Of a DNA stretch of 64,000 nucleotides, positions 1 through 9,828 are shown piece after piece. Position 1 is the stretch's first letter; each line of letters starts with the position of its first letter. Source of the stretch: Acidobacteriaceae bacterium (GTDB taxonomy: Bacteria; Acidobacteriota; Terriglobia; Terriglobales; Acidobacteriaceae). The notes under the pieces were generated by a model, which did no database searches, was not told where the DNA came from, and was given only the letters and a program-made list of their open reading frames with translations. The stretch is taken from NCBI GenBank assembly GCA_030041435.1, contig JASHNW010000015.1, positions 23,532 to 87,531 of the forward strand, read 5' to 3'. The position numbers and the translations under genes are program-made.

Positions 1-2
1 AG

Positions 3-2276
3 CCGGACCGGATCTACGCGCCGGTGACGCTGGCGAAGGAAGGCTATACGCAGCCCTTCTCGTGGCAGAGCTTCGAGGACACGCGCGCGCAGAATCATGT
101 TTTCGCGGCGCTGTCGGGAGAATCGGACTACACCAGCGCGAACCTGGAGACGCCGTCGGGGCCGGTGGCGCTCAAGTGGGTGCAGGGGTCGGACGATTTC
201 TTCGACGTCTTCGGCGTGGCGCCGCTGCTGGGGCGGACCTACCGGCCGGGCGAAGACGAGGCGGGCAGGAACAACGTCGCCGTGCTGAGCTACGAGGTGT
301 GGCAGACGAACTTCGGCGGGCGGGCGGACGTGGTGGGCAGCGCAATCGAGCTGAACGGCCAGCCATACACCTGCATCGGCGTCATGCCGGCGGGCTTCCG
401 CTATCCGCTGAGCGCGGAACACGCGATCTATACGCCGCTGCATCCGGATCCGATCCTGATGAAAACCCGCGGCGACCACTGGCTGCGCACGGTGGGGCGC
501 CTGAAGGCGGGAGTGACGCGGCAGCAGGCGGAAGCCGATATGAACGCGGTGCTGGCGAACCTGGGGCGGGCGTATCCCAGCACCGACGCGGGCCGCAGAC
601 TGCAGATGGTGAGCCTCGCAGACAACGTGAACGGGCAGACCAACGGTCCGCTGGCGGATTTGTCGCTGGCGGTGCTGGCGCTGCTGCTGATCGGGTGCGT
701 GAATGTGGCCGGGCTGCTGCTGGCCCGGGGCGTGAAGCGCGAGCGCGAAATGGCGCTGCGTGCTGCCGTGGGTGCGAGCCGGCAGCGGCTGGTGCGGCAG
801 GTTCTGACGGAAAGCCTGCTGCTGGCGGCGATGGGCGCGGCGGGCGGCGTGGGACTGGCATCGCTGCTGCTCGAGGCGATGCGGACCTTCCTGGTGCATG
901 CGCTGGCGCGGGGCACCGAAGTGCAGATGGACGGGACGGTGCTGGCGGCGGCGCTGGGGCTGAGCGCGGCCACCAGCGTGGCGGCGTCGCTGTTTCCGGC
1001 CATGCGGCTTTCCGGGACGGACCCGAACCAGGCGCTGCGCAGCGGCGGCTCAGCGGGCACGGCGCGGAGGCATCACCGGCTGCGGTCGGTATTCATCGTG
1101 AGCCAGGTGGCGCTGTCGCTGGTGCTGCTGGTGGTGGCCGGGGTGCTGCTGCGCGCGGTTTCGGGTTTCCGGAACGAGGATCTGGGCTTCGACGCCCGGC
1201 ACATTCTGGCGGCGGAGATCGACTTGTCGCCGGGGACGTATGCGAATCGCGATTCGTGGACCGCCTTCTACCAGCCGATGCTGGAGCGGGTGAACCACCT
1301 GCCGGGCGTGGTGGCCGCCGGAGTGAATGACCTGGTGCCGATCGCGAACTGGGGCTCGAACAGCGAAGTGCACGTGACCGGACAGCCGCCGGCTCCGCCG
1401 CATACCGAAACGCTGGCGGAAATCCGCTTCGTGTCGCCGGGGTACTTCGACGCGATGGGGATTCGGCTGCTGCGCGGGCGGGAACTCTCGGAGTCGATCG
1501 ATCTTTCCACGAACAAGTTCGGAACGATGGTGGTGAATCAGGCGTTCGTGAAGAAATTCATGCCGAACGTGGCGGACCCGGCGGGCCAGCATCTGGACGA
1601 CAACGACAAGCCGGCGGAGAGGACGGAGATCGTGGGTGAGGTGACCAACATCCGGCAGAGCCTGTTCGATCCGCCGATGGCGGAGATGGATTACCTGGCC
1701 ACGGAAGTGCCGCCGGAGCAGCGGACCGGCATGCTGATGTCGCTGAACCTGCTGGTGCGCACGAAGGGCGATCCGAAAGCGGTGATTCCGGAGCTGCGCG
1801 AGGTGTTCCACCAGATCGATCCGACGCTGCCCTTCCGCATGCCCTTGACGATGGATGAGATCGTGAGCGAACAGCTGACGATGCAGCGCATGGAGAGCTG
1901 GCTGTTCGGCATCTTCGCGGCGCTGGCGGTGCTGCTGGCGGTGGTGGGTTTGTATGGGCTCATCAGTCACGAAGTGGAGATGGGGACGCGGGATATCGGC
2001 GTGCGCATGGCTCTGGGAGCAACACGCGGCAGCGTGTTTCAGATGGTGCTGCGGCGCGTGTCGTTGCTGCTGGCGGTGGGCATTGCGGTGGGCCTGGTGC
2101 TGACGCTGGCGGCGAAAAAGCTGATTGCATCGGTGGTGGCTTTTCAGATTGCCCACCAGGCAGGGCTGCTGGCGCTGCTGGCGCTGACTATGGCCGTGGC
2201 GGGACTGCTGGCGGCCGCGATCCCGATGCGGCGTGCGGCTTCGATCGAGCCGATGCAGGCATTGAGGACGGAGTAA
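3..2276 (+). CDS. ADOP-type ABC permease (MacB/FtsX), 5'-truncated by window edge
   Basis: Large inner-membrane permease of the MacB/FtsX kind. The reading frame is open to the first bases (PDRIYAPV precedes the first possible GTG at 24), so the true start and the N-terminal prefix domain lie outside the window. Visible order, counted from 24: periplasmic MacB-like domain (about residues 1-195), FtsX-type membrane block (about 205-340) with the usual AVGASRQRLVRQVLTESLLL coupling-helix segment, a transmembrane helix near 350-375, a second periplasmic domain, and a second FtsX block to the end (VRMALGATRGSVFQMVLRR). The tail ASIEPMQALRTE is typical of acidobacterial duplicated orphan permeases. 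It is convergent with the TonB receptor. Substrate unknown; no ATPase is visible nearby. Confidence 0.9.
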   Translation, partial: PDRIYAPVTLAKEGYTQPFSWQSFEDTRAQNHVFAALSGESDYTSANLETPSGPVALKWVQGSDDFFDVFGVAPLLGRTYRPGEDEAGRNNVAVLSYEVWQTNFGGRADVVGSAIELNGQPYTCIGVMPAGFRYPLSAEHAIYTPLHPDPILMKTRGDHWLRTVGRLKAGVTRQQAEADMNAVLANLGRAYPSTDAGRRLQMVSLADNVNGQTNGPLADLSLAVLALLLIGCVNVAGLLLARGVKREREMALRAAVGASRQRLVRQVLTESLLLAAMGAAGGVGLASLLLEAMRTFLVHALARGTEVQMDGTVLAAALGLSAATSVAASLFPAMRLSGTDPNQALRSGGSAGTARRHHRLRSVFIVSQVALSLVLLVVAGVLLRAVSGFRNEDLGFDARHILAAEIDLSPGTYANRDSWTAFYQPMLERVNHLPGVVAAGVNDLVPIANWGSNSEVHVTGQPPAPPHTETLAEIRFVSPGYFDAMGIRLLRGRELSESIDLSTNKFGTMVVNQAFVKKFMPNVADPAGQHLDDNDKPAERTEIVGEVTNIRQSLFDPPMAEMDYLATEVPPEQRTGMLMSLNLLVRTKGDPKAVIPELREVFHQIDPTLPFRMPLTMDEIVSEQLTMQRMESWLFGIFAALAVLLAVVGLYGLISHEVEMGTRDIGVRMALGATRGSVFQMVLRRVSLLLAVGIAVGLVLTLAAKKLIASVVAFQIAHQAGLLALLALTMAVAGLLAAAIPMRRAASIEPMQALRTE

Positions 2277-2310
2277 GGCGGCGAAGCAGACGGCAGTGAA
2301 GCAACAGAGA

Positions 2311-2338
2311 AAAGGCCGGAGCCAGAGCTCCGGCCTTT
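2311..2338. terminator. Bidirectional hairpin terminator between convergent genes
   Basis: Perfect 12-bp stem AAAGGCCGGAGC / GCTCCGGCCTTT with a 4-nt CAGA loop. The A and T runs at the stem base give a short T tract on each strand. It lies 34 bp after the ADOP stop and 21 bp before the end of the oppositely oriented TonB receptor gene, so it can end transcription from both sides. Confidence 0.8.
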
Positions 2339-2359
2339 GTGCCGATGGGTGGAAAGTGC

Positions 2360-5300
2360 TTAGAAGTCGAGCCGCAGGCCGAACTGCATGCGGCGATAGG
2401 TGCTGAGGGTTGCTCGGTAGGCGCCCAGACCGGGCTCAGTCAACTGCGGGTCGAGCCCGGCGGGACTGACGTCGAAGCGGTTGGAGTTGGTGATGTTGTA
2501 CGCCTCGGCGGAGAACTTGAGGTTCATCAGCTCGGCGATGTTCCAGTTCTTGGTCAGCGAGCTGTCGATGTCAAAGTAGCCGTCGCCGCGGAAGAAGTTT
2601 CGCTCCCCGGCCTCGCCGGCGTAGGGATAGCGGATGGGGCCGACGCCGGTGAAGACGCCGTTGTTGATGGCGTTTACGGTGGCCTGATTCATCACGAAGG
2701 GCGCCCCGTTAATGAAGGTTTTCTTCAATGAGATGGGCTGGGTCTCAATGCCCCAGCCGGGATTTTCGTAATTGGTCGGGTAGCCCTGGGACAGCATGCT
2801 GAACGGCAGTCCGCTGGTGGCGCGTGCCAGCCCAGCCCACTGCCATCCGCCGACGAAGGCATCGGCAAAGCGGTTTTCCCCGCCCCACACGGAGCGGCCG
2901 CGCCCCACGGGCAGGGCGTAGACCCAGTCGGTGGTGAACAGGCTGTGGGTGTCGAAGTCGGAGACCGCCTTGTTGAGTTTGGGGTTCCAGGTGTTCTGGA
3001 TGCCGAAGTCGACGTAACCGTCGTCTCCGTTGGTGAAGACGTCGCCGCGCTCGGTTTCCGATTCGAGATCGAGCGATTTGGAGAAGGTGTAGCCGAAGTC
3101 CAGCGTCAGTCCGTGGTAGGGCGGATGGCGGAGGGTGAACTGCAGCGCGTTGTAGGAGCTGTTGCCGATCGTGGACAGGGCGTAGAGCGAGGAGAACTGA
3201 TCGGTCCAGAAGGTGGACTGCGTAGCGCTGCCGTAGCCATAGACCACGGGGAAGGCGTCCAGGATCGCGAGGCCCAAAGTCTCGCCGCCGTAATAGCGGG
3301 TGGGCGCCCAGGCATCGTTAAAGATGGCCTGCGTGGCGCTCTCGCCGGCGTAATCCGTGTTCTTCCAGGTGGGAAACACATCCTCGAAATAAGGAATGGC
3401 GGGCACGTTGTTGTTCACCTTCTGCCCGGCGCTGTTGAAGGGGGCGGCATCGACTGCTTTCGAAAGGACTCTGGCCGCGCTGAAGTAGTCGCCGCCGCCC
3501 TTGGGATCCACGTAATCCACCGGCTCAGCCAGATCGATCTGCTGCAGCAGATGACGGCCGAGGCGGCCGACGTAGGCCTGCTCAAAGACAAAACCTCCGG
3601 GGAACTGGTGTTGGAAGGAGAGGTTGAATTCCTCGGAGTAGGGGGTCTTCATGACGTTGTCGATGCCCCAGTAAATCTGGAAGCCATCCGGAGGCGGGGT
3701 GTAAGGGAAGGTCGTGGTCGGGGTGGATGCAGGCAGAGGAATATCGGGGAGGTTGTGCACCCCGGTGAAGCGCGGCGCGTTCTCGAAGCCCAGGACATCC
3801 GGGGGGTCGGTAATGGCGGTGGCCAGCCCGGCGGAGCCGTACTCGTCATAGTCGTTGACGAGCGCCTCGCCGAAGTGATCGTAGAAGATACCGAAGCTGG
3901 CGCGGAAGGAGCTGTTCGGGTCGGGGGCCCAGGCCACGCCGACGCGCGGCGCGAAGTTGTCTTTCTGCTTGGGCCAGTAGCCGGGCCGGCCGTTGGCTTT
4001 GCCGGAGGGCGCAAGCGTCAGGGCCGGCTCGTAAATCTGGCTGTGCAGCGCCGCGGTCTCGCGCTTCCTGAACCAGGTGTCCATATTGATGGTGGGCGAA
4101 ATCTGCTGGCCGTTGGTCTCATACGGCGTCTGCAAATTGGTGTAACGGACGCCGAGGATCACGTTCAGATTGCTGCGGGCGTGCCAGGTGTCCTGCACGA
4201 AGCCTTCGTACTCGTTGGCATGGTAGTTGCGGGTGACGAACGCGCCGTCGGGCAGCGCCGTGCCGGTGGTGGCGGAGGTGATCTTGTAGTTGTAAATGTT
4301 CGTCAGCTCGGGGATGACCCCCATGAGGTTGGCCCAGGAGTCCGCCCAGGAAGTGGTGTAGAAGCTGTTGGTAATGGGGGCATTGCCATTGGCCGGGCCG
4401 GGCGCCGGCAGATCGGCTTCGTTGGCGTAGAGCGGGTTGGTGGAGGCGGTGGCGAAGGAGTTCGAGTCGGTGCCGAAGTAGTTGGTGACGCCGCGCCAGT
4501 TGCCGCCGAGGGCGAAGGTGTGGTCGCCGCGCGTCCAGGTGAGCGTGTCGGTGATCTCGTTGACCGGGACGTGCCGCAGGGTGCCGCAGTCGCAGATTTC
4601 AATGGGCTGCGTGATCCCGTAGAGGCCGACGAAATTGCTCTGTCCGGGGCCATTGATCTGGAAACCCTGGCGGATATATCCGTAGCGCAGGTCGTTGACA
4701 ATCCGGCTGGCGGGCATCCACGTGTAGCCGGCCGCCAGACCCTTGGTATTGTCGTCGTAGAAACTGCCGGCTGGCTCCCCGGGGAGATTTTCCGCACCCG
4801 CCGTGGTGTCTTTCTGCAGGTTGCCGCGGACAAAGAACCGGTTTTTGCTGTTCATGCTGTAGTCGAGCTTGAGGATGCTGGTGTTGAGCGTGGCCGGCGC
4901 GGGCGAAGTAAAGAAGTAAGCGCCGGTGTTAATGCCGTCGCCGAGGATTGGGGGCCCGCTGATGGGCGCTACCTTCGGTATGTTCGCGTAGTAGGCGAGA
5001 ACGGCGGCGTTGGCGCCTGGCCCGTTGGGACAAACCGGCTGGCCGTTGAAGGTGTTGGTCGTGCAGGGCATATCGAGCTTCGCCACGTCCTGCGCGGAAA
5101 GAAGATCCGTATTGCCGTTGGTGTCCGGATACTGTAATTCGCCGGCCATGAACGTGGTGGTGGGCAAAGTGGCTCCGACCACCTGATGGGTGCCGACGCG
5201 CTGGCCTTCATAGTTGCCGAAATAGAAGAGTTTGTCTTTTTTGATGGGCCCGCCGAAGGCGCCGCCAAAGGTATTCACGAGATAGAACTGCGGATTGTTC

Positions 5301-6124
5301 GGCTTGCTGCCGGAGAGTTGGCTGTACTTGTTGAAAAAGCTGTTGGCGACGACGTTGTCCGGGCGGTAGTACTCGTAGACCGAACCGTGATAGTGGTTGG
5401 TGCCGCTCCGGGTGACGAGCTCGATCTGCGCGCCCGAGGAGCGGCCCGCTTCCGCAGTGCCGTTGGAGGTGACGACGCGGAACTCCTCCGTGGAATCGAG
5501 CGTGGAACGGAGGATGCCGGTGAAGGCGGTGCCGAAGATCTGGTCGTTGTCGTCGAGCCCGTCGAGGGTGACGTTGCCCTGGTCGGAGCGGCCGCCGGCC
5601 ACGGCTCCCTGGCGGCTGTCGGAAACCTCGTTACCGATGTAGAGTACGCCGGGCTCAAGGGTGAGCAGAGAGATGGGGTTGCGCCCGTCCATGGGCAGGG
5701 ACTGAATCACGGCGTTGCCCACGGCGTTGCCTTCGGTGGCGTCGGTCTGGTTCAGCTCCTCGGCGGCGGAGCTGACGTTCACCGTGACGTTGGCGCGGCT
5801 GACGGTGAGCGCGAAGTCGAGAGTAGCCGGCTCACTGACCAGCAGCTCGATCGAACTGGTTTCCGCTGCAAAGCCCTGGGCGGCGATGGCGATGCTGTAG
5901 CGGGCCGGCACGACGACCGGAAAGATATAGAAGCCTGAAGAGTTGGAGACGGCATGGTAAGCCGCGCCGGTGCCCGGACTGGTCAGGGTGACGGTAGCGC
6001 CGGGAACGAGCGCCCCGCTGGGATCGCGGATGACGCCGCGCAGGGATGTGGTGGCGTTCTGGCAGAAAGCGACAGTGGCGGCGGCGAGGATGCAGAGCAC
6101 CCCGGCCCGCAGAAAACGCTTCAT
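2360..6124 (-). CDS. TonB-dependent receptor, Oar-like, with carboxypeptidase-regulatory domain
   Basis: Outer-membrane receptor/transporter of 1254 aa. The start is the ATG at 6124, preceded 6 nt upstream by GGAGG (6131-6135 on the minus strand); the frame stays open upstream but that part is not signal-like. Residues 1-21 are a Sec signal (MKRFLRAGVLCILAAATVAF). Residues about 25-110 form a CarboxypepD_reg-like beta-sandwich (LRGVIRDPSGALVPGATVTL). The plug follows (IQSLPMDGRNPISLLTLEPG, then NVTLDGLDDNDQIFG), then a long barrel ending in the aromatic terminus GLRLDF, a Bam recognition signal. This family is greatly expanded in acidobacteria and is thought to take up oligosaccharides or peptides; the ligand here is unknown. 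No sigma/anti-sigma pair is adjacent. Confidence 0.93.
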   Translation of the reverse strand: MKRFLRAGVLCILAAATVAFCQNATTSLRGVIRDPSGALVPGATVTLTSPGTGAAYHAVSNSSGFYIFPVVVPARYSIAIAAQGFAAETSSIELLVSEPATLDFALTVSRANVTVNVSSAAEELNQTDATEGNAVGNAVIQSLPMDGRNPISLLTLEPGVLYIGNEVSDSRQGAVAGGRSDQGNVTLDGLDDNDQIFGTAFTGILRSTLDSTEEFRVVTSNGTAEAGRSSGAQIELVTRSGTNHYHGSVYEYYRPDNVVANSFFNKYSQLSGSKPNNPQFYLVNTFGGAFGGPIKKDKLFYFGNYEGQRVGTHQVVGATLPTTTFMAGELQYPDTNGNTDLLSAQDVAKLDMPCTTNTFNGQPVCPNGPGANAAVLAYYANIPKVAPISGPPILGDGINTGAYFFTSPAPATLNTSILKLDYSMNSKNRFFVRGNLQKDTTAGAENLPGEPAGSFYDDNTKGLAAGYTWMPASRIVNDLRYGYIRQGFQINGPGQSNFVGLYGITQPIEICDCGTLRHVPVNEITDTLTWTRGDHTFALGGNWRGVTNYFGTDSNSFATASTNPLYANEADLPAPGPANGNAPITNSFYTTSWADSWANLMGVIPELTNIYNYKITSATTGTALPDGAFVTRNYHANEYEGFVQDTWHARSNLNVILGVRYTNLQTPYETNGQQISPTINMDTWFRKRETAALHSQIYEPALTLAPSGKANGRPGYWPKQKDNFAPRVGVAWAPDPNSSFRASFGIFYDHFGEALVNDYDEYGSAGLATAITDPPDVLGFENAPRFTGVHNLPDIPLPASTPTTTFPYTPPPDGFQIYWGIDNVMKTPYSEEFNLSFQHQFPGGFVFEQAYVGRLGRHLLQQIDLAEPVDYVDPKGGGDYFSAARVLSKAVDAAPFNSAGQKVNNNVPAIPYFEDVFPTWKNTDYAGESATQAIFNDAWAPTRYYGGETLGLAILDAFPVVYGYGSATQSTFWTDQFSSLYALSTIGNSSYNALQFTLRHPPYHGLTLDFGYTFSKSLDLESETERGDVFTNGDDGYVDFGIQNTWNPKLNKAVSDFDTHSLFTTDWVYALPVGRGRSVWGGENRFADAFVGGWQWAGLARATSGLPFSMLSQGYPTNYENPGWGIETQPISLKKTFINGAPFVMNQATVNAINNGVFTGVGPIRYPYAGEAGERNFFRGDGYFDIDSSLTKNWNIAELMNLKFSAEAYNITNSNRFDVSPAGLDPQLTEPGLGAYRATLSTYRRMQFGLRLDF

Positions 6125-6537
6125 AGCTGACCTCCAAAAAGTCGTGCGGCGCGCGCTTCGATGATTGAGCAACGCTTCGGTGACGGTTGACCTGTGGCCT
6201 GGCAATGGTCCAGCAGGGCTGTTTTCTATGTTCCTGCGACCGCTCGGCGCCTGGGGTTCACGCGCACGGAGCTCAGCACAGTCTGCAGCAGCAACTTCCT
6301 GAAGCCTCTCGAAAATTGGAGAGACGGCAAGGGGCAGCAATTCGAGATGAAATATCCTAACCGAATCTCGACTTCCAAAGAAAGAGACGCGGAGCTGCGG
6401 AAAAAAAAATTGCCCCTGGCATGGTTGCAAAGGCCGGGGAGCGAAGGGCTTCAGCCGGTTGACGGATCGGATGCGGGGCGGCGCATCTCACCTTCTATTC
6501 ACACCGAGGCGGTAGCGCCGGTCATAATCTGACCTCA
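6125..6537. other. Intergenic region between divergent TonB receptor and lipid kinase genes
   Basis: 413 bp without a convincing gene. It must hold the promoters for both divergent genes. It has an A9 tract near 6400 and is less GC-rich than its surroundings. I see no clear -35/-10 pair or operator. Confidence 0.5.
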
Positions 6538-7506
6538 ATGCGCCGCGTGGTTTTGTTCCTGAACCCGATTCTGATCCATTCGGCGAAGCGCCGCGCCACG
6601 GTGGAGCAAATCGCCGAGCTGCTGAGCGCGCACGGCTGCGATGTGCACCTGCAGGAAACGCTCTCCGCGCACTCCGCGGGGCAGCAGGCGCGCGATGCTG
6701 TGGCGGAGGGGTTCGACACCTTCCTGGTGTGCGGCGGCGACGGCACCGTGTTTCAGGTGATGCAGGGGGTGGCGGGGTCGGACGCGATGCTGGGCGTGCT
6801 GCCGTTCGGGACCGGCAACGTGATCGCGCAGAACCTGCGGCTGCCCAGGAATCCGACGGCGGCGGCGAAGCTGCTGCTGCACGCCGAGGCGCGGCCGGTG
6901 AGCCTGGGCAGGATCCGGCTGAACCCGGTAGGACACCGCAGGATGCAGAGCTGGTATTTCTTCATCGCGGCGGGGATGGGCGTGCACGCGGCGCTGATGA
7001 ACCTGGCGCCGACCGGCCAGGGCAAACGGCGCGGGGGGCGGCTGGCGTATTTTGTGGGCGGCCTGAAGGTGCTGCTGGAGCATCCGGTGCAGACCTTTCA
7101 GGCCGACTTCACCTGCGCAGACGGCAGCACGCGCACCGAACAGGTGTGCGAGGCGATCGCGACGCACGTGCCGGAGATCAACCGATGGAAATCCGGCGGG
7201 GACATGTTCGGCTCGACCCTGCAGGTGGCGTGGGTTCCTCCCACGGGGCGGCTGGGCCTGGGGCATGCCAGCTTTCACGCCCTCACGACGGGCCGGGGCA
7301 ACGGCCGCAGCGAGGGATGGGGCAAGCTGCCCTATCCGCAATATGTAACCGTGACGAAGATGATTTGCCGGCCGGTGAATGGCAACCATTACGATCCACC
7401 ATTGCTGGTGGAGGCCGACGGCGAAGTGCTGGGCGCGCAGTACACGGAGATCGGCATGGCGGAGGCCACGCTGCGCCTGCTGTGGCCGAACGGCATGAAG
7501 AAATAG
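6538..7506 (+). CDS. Diacylglycerol/sphingosine-type lipid kinase (YegS/BmrU/DagK family)
   Basis: Cytosolic lipid kinase of 322 aa that phosphorylates a lipid hydroxyl using ATP. The N-terminal catalytic fold starts VVLFLNPILIHSAKRR and carries the family nucleotide-binding motif CGGDGTVFQVMQ (about residues 64-75), then LPFGTGNVIAQNLRLP (about 92-107). The C-terminal beta-rich domain ends with EADGEVLGAQ, which matches the family's D-G-E motif. Length fits the family (about 300 aa). It is a single gene divergent from the TonB receptor; no Shine-Dalgarno is obvious before the ATG. Lipid substrate not deducible. Confidence 0.9.
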   Translation: MRRVVLFLNPILIHSAKRRATVEQIAELLSAHGCDVHLQETLSAHSAGQQARDAVAEGFDTFLVCGGDGTVFQVMQGVAGSDAMLGVLPFGTGNVIAQNLRLPRNPTAAAKLLLHAEARPVSLGRIRLNPVGHRRMQSWYFFIAAGMGVHAALMNLAPTGQGKRRGGRLAYFVGGLKVLLEHPVQTFQADFTCADGSTRTEQVCEAIATHVPEINRWKSGGDMFGSTLQVAWVPPTGRLGLGHASFHALTTGRGNGRSEGWGKLPYPQYVTVTKMICRPVNGNHYDPPLLVEADGEVLGAQYTEIGMAEATLRLLWPNGMKK

Positions 7507-7826
7507 AAGGCGGATTTCAGCGGCGGATCGTCTTTTTCTTCTTTCCCACTGCGGCCGGCAGCGTCGATCTTCGCCATCGCCATCCGAAGATGAACGCAAC
7601 GGGCCGTGTGCCGCCTTGGCCTCCAGCGCCTATTCGGGCAGGCAACCCTTTCGAGATCGGGCCGGCAGGAATTTTGCAGGCTCGCGCGCGCGCCGCCGGT
7701 TGACCAGATAGTAACTACAGGCATCTTACCGAAAGATTCCGCCAGGTCCTCCCGCGCACGAAAGCAGGGAGCAGCTGGACGGATCAGGTGTTTGAGGAAC
7801 GGCGAATCTCTTCAAGGGAGTAGTGC
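7507..7826. other. Intergenic region upstream of outer-membrane barrel gene
   Basis: 320 bp with no supported gene. A pyrimidine tract (about 7530-7547) follows the kinase gene but has no convincing stem before it. The end carries AAGGGAG (7814-7820), the ribosome binding site of the next gene. Confidence 0.5.
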
Positions 7827-8468
7827 ATGAAACGAATTGGATTCTTTGCCTCGATCGTGGGGCTGGGCCTGTTTGCATCCATGCCTTCGCTGGCGGCGGC
7901 CCAGGCCACGCCACCGGCGGCGTCGGGCGCACTGAACCACGCGGAGGTAGGCGTCTACGGCGACTATCTGCGCTACGAGCCAAACACTTCGCAGATCGAC
8001 TTCGTGGGAGTGGGCGGGCGGCTGGGCATCAATATGTCGCCGCATCTGGCGCTGGAGGGCGAGATCAACTACGACTTTGCCCGAAACTACACCAACACGT
8101 ACACCACGGGCACCAGCAGCACCACAACGACGACCTTCGTGACCACGCGCCTGCGGCCGCTGACGGGGTTGTTCGGGCCCAAACTGCAGTTCGGGACCAG
8201 CGGGCCGCTGCGGGCGTTTGTGACCGGCAAGCTGGGGTTCATCAACTTTACCGAGAGCAACCCGAACAACGTATCCACCGGCACGTTCAGCAGCGCGGTG
8301 AGCGGCGTGGGCGGACCGGGAACGCACCTGGCGTTTTATCCGGGCGGCGGACTCGAGGCGTTTGCCGGGCCGTTCGGGCTGCGCGCGGAAGTGGGCGACG
8401 AAATCTACCTGGACAACGGAACGTACAACAATCTGCGCGTGACGTTCGGTCCGACGCTCCGGTTCTGA
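7827..8468 (+). CDS. Outer-membrane beta-barrel protein (OmpA/OmpW-like porin fold)
   Basis: 213 aa exported protein. ATG at 7827 with AAGGGAG 6 nt upstream. Residues 1-26 are a signal peptide (LGLFASMPSLAAAQA, cleavage after AQA or nearby). The rest alternates polar and hydrophobic residues as in an eight-stranded barrel: VGVYGDYLRYEP, FVGVGGRLGINMSPHLALEGEI, LRAFVTGKLGFINF, and a closing strand LRVTFGPTLRF with C-terminal Phe. The Asn/Thr-rich stretch after NYDFARNY is a probable surface loop. Role unknown; such small barrels are common and poorly assigned in acidobacteria. Confidence 0.85.
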   Translation: MKRIGFFASIVGLGLFASMPSLAAAQATPPAASGALNHAEVGVYGDYLRYEPNTSQIDFVGVGGRLGINMSPHLALEGEINYDFARNYTNTYTTGTSSTTTTTFVTTRLRPLTGLFGPKLQFGTSGPLRAFVTGKLGFINFTESNPNNVSTGTFSSAVSGVGGPGTHLAFYPGGGLEAFAGPFGLRAEVGDEIYLDNGTYNNLRVTFGPTLRF

Positions 8469-8502
8469 CCATGCGGCGGGCAGGAATGCGGCGGCTTTTC
8501 AG

Positions 8503-8542
8503 CGCGGCCGGCGGGGCTGGTGGTCTCGCCTCGCCGGCCGCG
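8503..8542. terminator. GC-rich stem-loop between convergent genes
   Basis: CGCGGCCGGCG (8503-8513) pairs perfectly with CGCCGGCCGCG (8532-8542) across an 18-nt loop. It lies between the convergent barrel and methyltransferase genes. There is no T tract, so intrinsic termination is uncertain; it may act as an mRNA 3'-end stabiliser. Confidence 0.4.
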
Positions 8543-8580
8543 TTCCGTGGGTAACTTGCAGGGTCGCTCGCCGGTGCGGG

Positions 8581-9654
8581 CTACGGCCGAGCTTCGTAAA
8601 CGATGTTGAACGGCGTTTCGGCGGCGCGCCGGAAGCGTTTGAATCCGGCCGTGGTCACCACATCGCGAATGCGGTTCTCTCCAGCCTGCGCGCCCAGGCA
8701 GAGCCCCACTTCCTGGGAGCGGGAGCAGGGCGTGCAGAGCAGCGTGGAGAAGGAATAGTAGACGCGGCCTACGGGGTTCAGATTGTCCTTGAGCTGATCG
8801 TGGGCGAAAGGCTCGACAATCATCCACGTGCCGTCCGGGGCCAGCGACTCGCGGACGTGCGCGGCCGCTCCGACGGGATCGCCCATATCGTGGAGGCAGT
8901 CGAAGACGGCGACAAAGTCGTAGTTTTTTCCGGGAAATTCCCCGGCTTTGGAGACGGCAAAGCTCACGCGATCGGCGAGCCCGTCGCGCTGGGCGCCGGC
9001 CGCCGCCGCCGCAATCGACTTGTCGTGGTAATCGAAGCCGTGAAATCGGGAGTTTGGGAAGGCTTTGGCCATCAGGAGCGTCGACGCGCCCTTGCCGCAG
9101 CCGACGTCGGCCACTTTGCCGCCCGCCTCCAGCTTCTCCCTCACTCCGTGCAGAGCCGGAATCCATGAACTGACGAGGTTGGCGGCATAGCCTGGGCGAA
9201 AGAATTTCTCGCACCCGTGGAAGACGCCGTCGTCATGCTCATGCCAACCCATTCCGGCTCCGCTGCGGAAGGACTCGGCGATCCGGGGAACGGAGGCGAG
9301 CGAGCCCAGGGCGAGTTCAAAAGCTCCCGGCAAATACGCGGGACTGTCTTCGTTGGCGAGGGCGAAGGCCTGTTCCTCGCTCAGGCTGAATTTGTGGGTC
9401 GTTTCGTTGTAGGTGACGTACCCGCCCGCGGCCTGCGAGGCCAGCCACTCGCGTAGGTAGCGCTCATCGGTCTGGGTTTTGGCGGCCAGTTCCGCCGAGC
9501 TCATCGGCCCGGCGGCCAGCGCTTTGTACAATCCCAGTTTTTCCCCGATGACGACCATCCCGGCATGCACGGCGGCGCCTAGATCGGTCACAAAACGGCC
9601 GATAAAGGCGTTCAGTTTGTCCATGTCGAGGACGGGCATTGCCGCTGTTGTCAT
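8581..9654 (-). CDS. SAM-dependent methyltransferase with N-terminal winged-helix dimerisation domain (Rv2258c-like)
   Basis: 357 aa. Start chosen at ATG 9654 because AGGAG precedes it at about 8 nt; the open frame continues upstream without meaningful sequence. Residues about 8-95 form the winged-helix module (VIGEKLGLYKAL, SSAELAAKTQTDERYLREWL, GGYVTYNETTHKFSLSEEQ). Residues about 160-355 form a class I Rossmann methyltransferase: motif I VADVGCGKGASTLLMAKAFP, acidic motif II FHGFDYHDKS, motif IV DFVAVFDCLHDMGDP. A Cys-containing stretch CTPCSRSQEVGL lies near the end. The layout resembles small-molecule O-methyltransferases; the substrate cannot be told. Monocistronic and divergent from the CadC-type regulator. 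Confidence 0.9.
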   Translation of the reverse strand: MTTAAMPVLDMDKLNAFIGRFVTDLGAAVHAGMVVIGEKLGLYKALAAGPMSSAELAAKTQTDERYLREWLASQAAGGYVTYNETTHKFSLSEEQAFALANEDSPAYLPGAFELALGSLASVPRIAESFRSGAGMGWHEHDDGVFHGCEKFFRPGYAANLVSSWIPALHGVREKLEAGGKVADVGCGKGASTLLMAKAFPNSRFHGFDYHDKSIAAAAAGAQRDGLADRVSFAVSKAGEFPGKNYDFVAVFDCLHDMGDPVGAAAHVRESLAPDGTWMIVEPFAHDQLKDNLNPVGRVYYSFSTLLCTPCSRSQEVGLCLGAQAGENRIRDVVTTAGFKRFRRAAETPFNIVYEARP

Positions 9655-9828
9655 GCGCTTCTCCTGCTGGTGGAGGGCATAGTGAACCCCGGCAGCACCG
9701 GGGCTCAATAGCGCGGCCCTGTCGAATTTCTTAATTCTTCTGTTCCCGCAAGCGGCTGGCAGCACGGGGCTTATCGCAGGAGGCAGGAATTGCTCTAGAA
9801 TGCAGCCATTCTCCAAGGGGGTAGAGCC

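Noticed and set aside
2945..5137. Plus-strand open frame of 730 codons inside the TonB receptor gene
   Set aside because: Val/Gly/Glu-rich low-complexity translation antisense to a receptor gene with a clear signal peptide and family motifs.
7520..7560. Possible intrinsic terminator after the lipid kinase gene
   Set aside because: There is a pyrimidine-rich tract but no stable stem in front of it.
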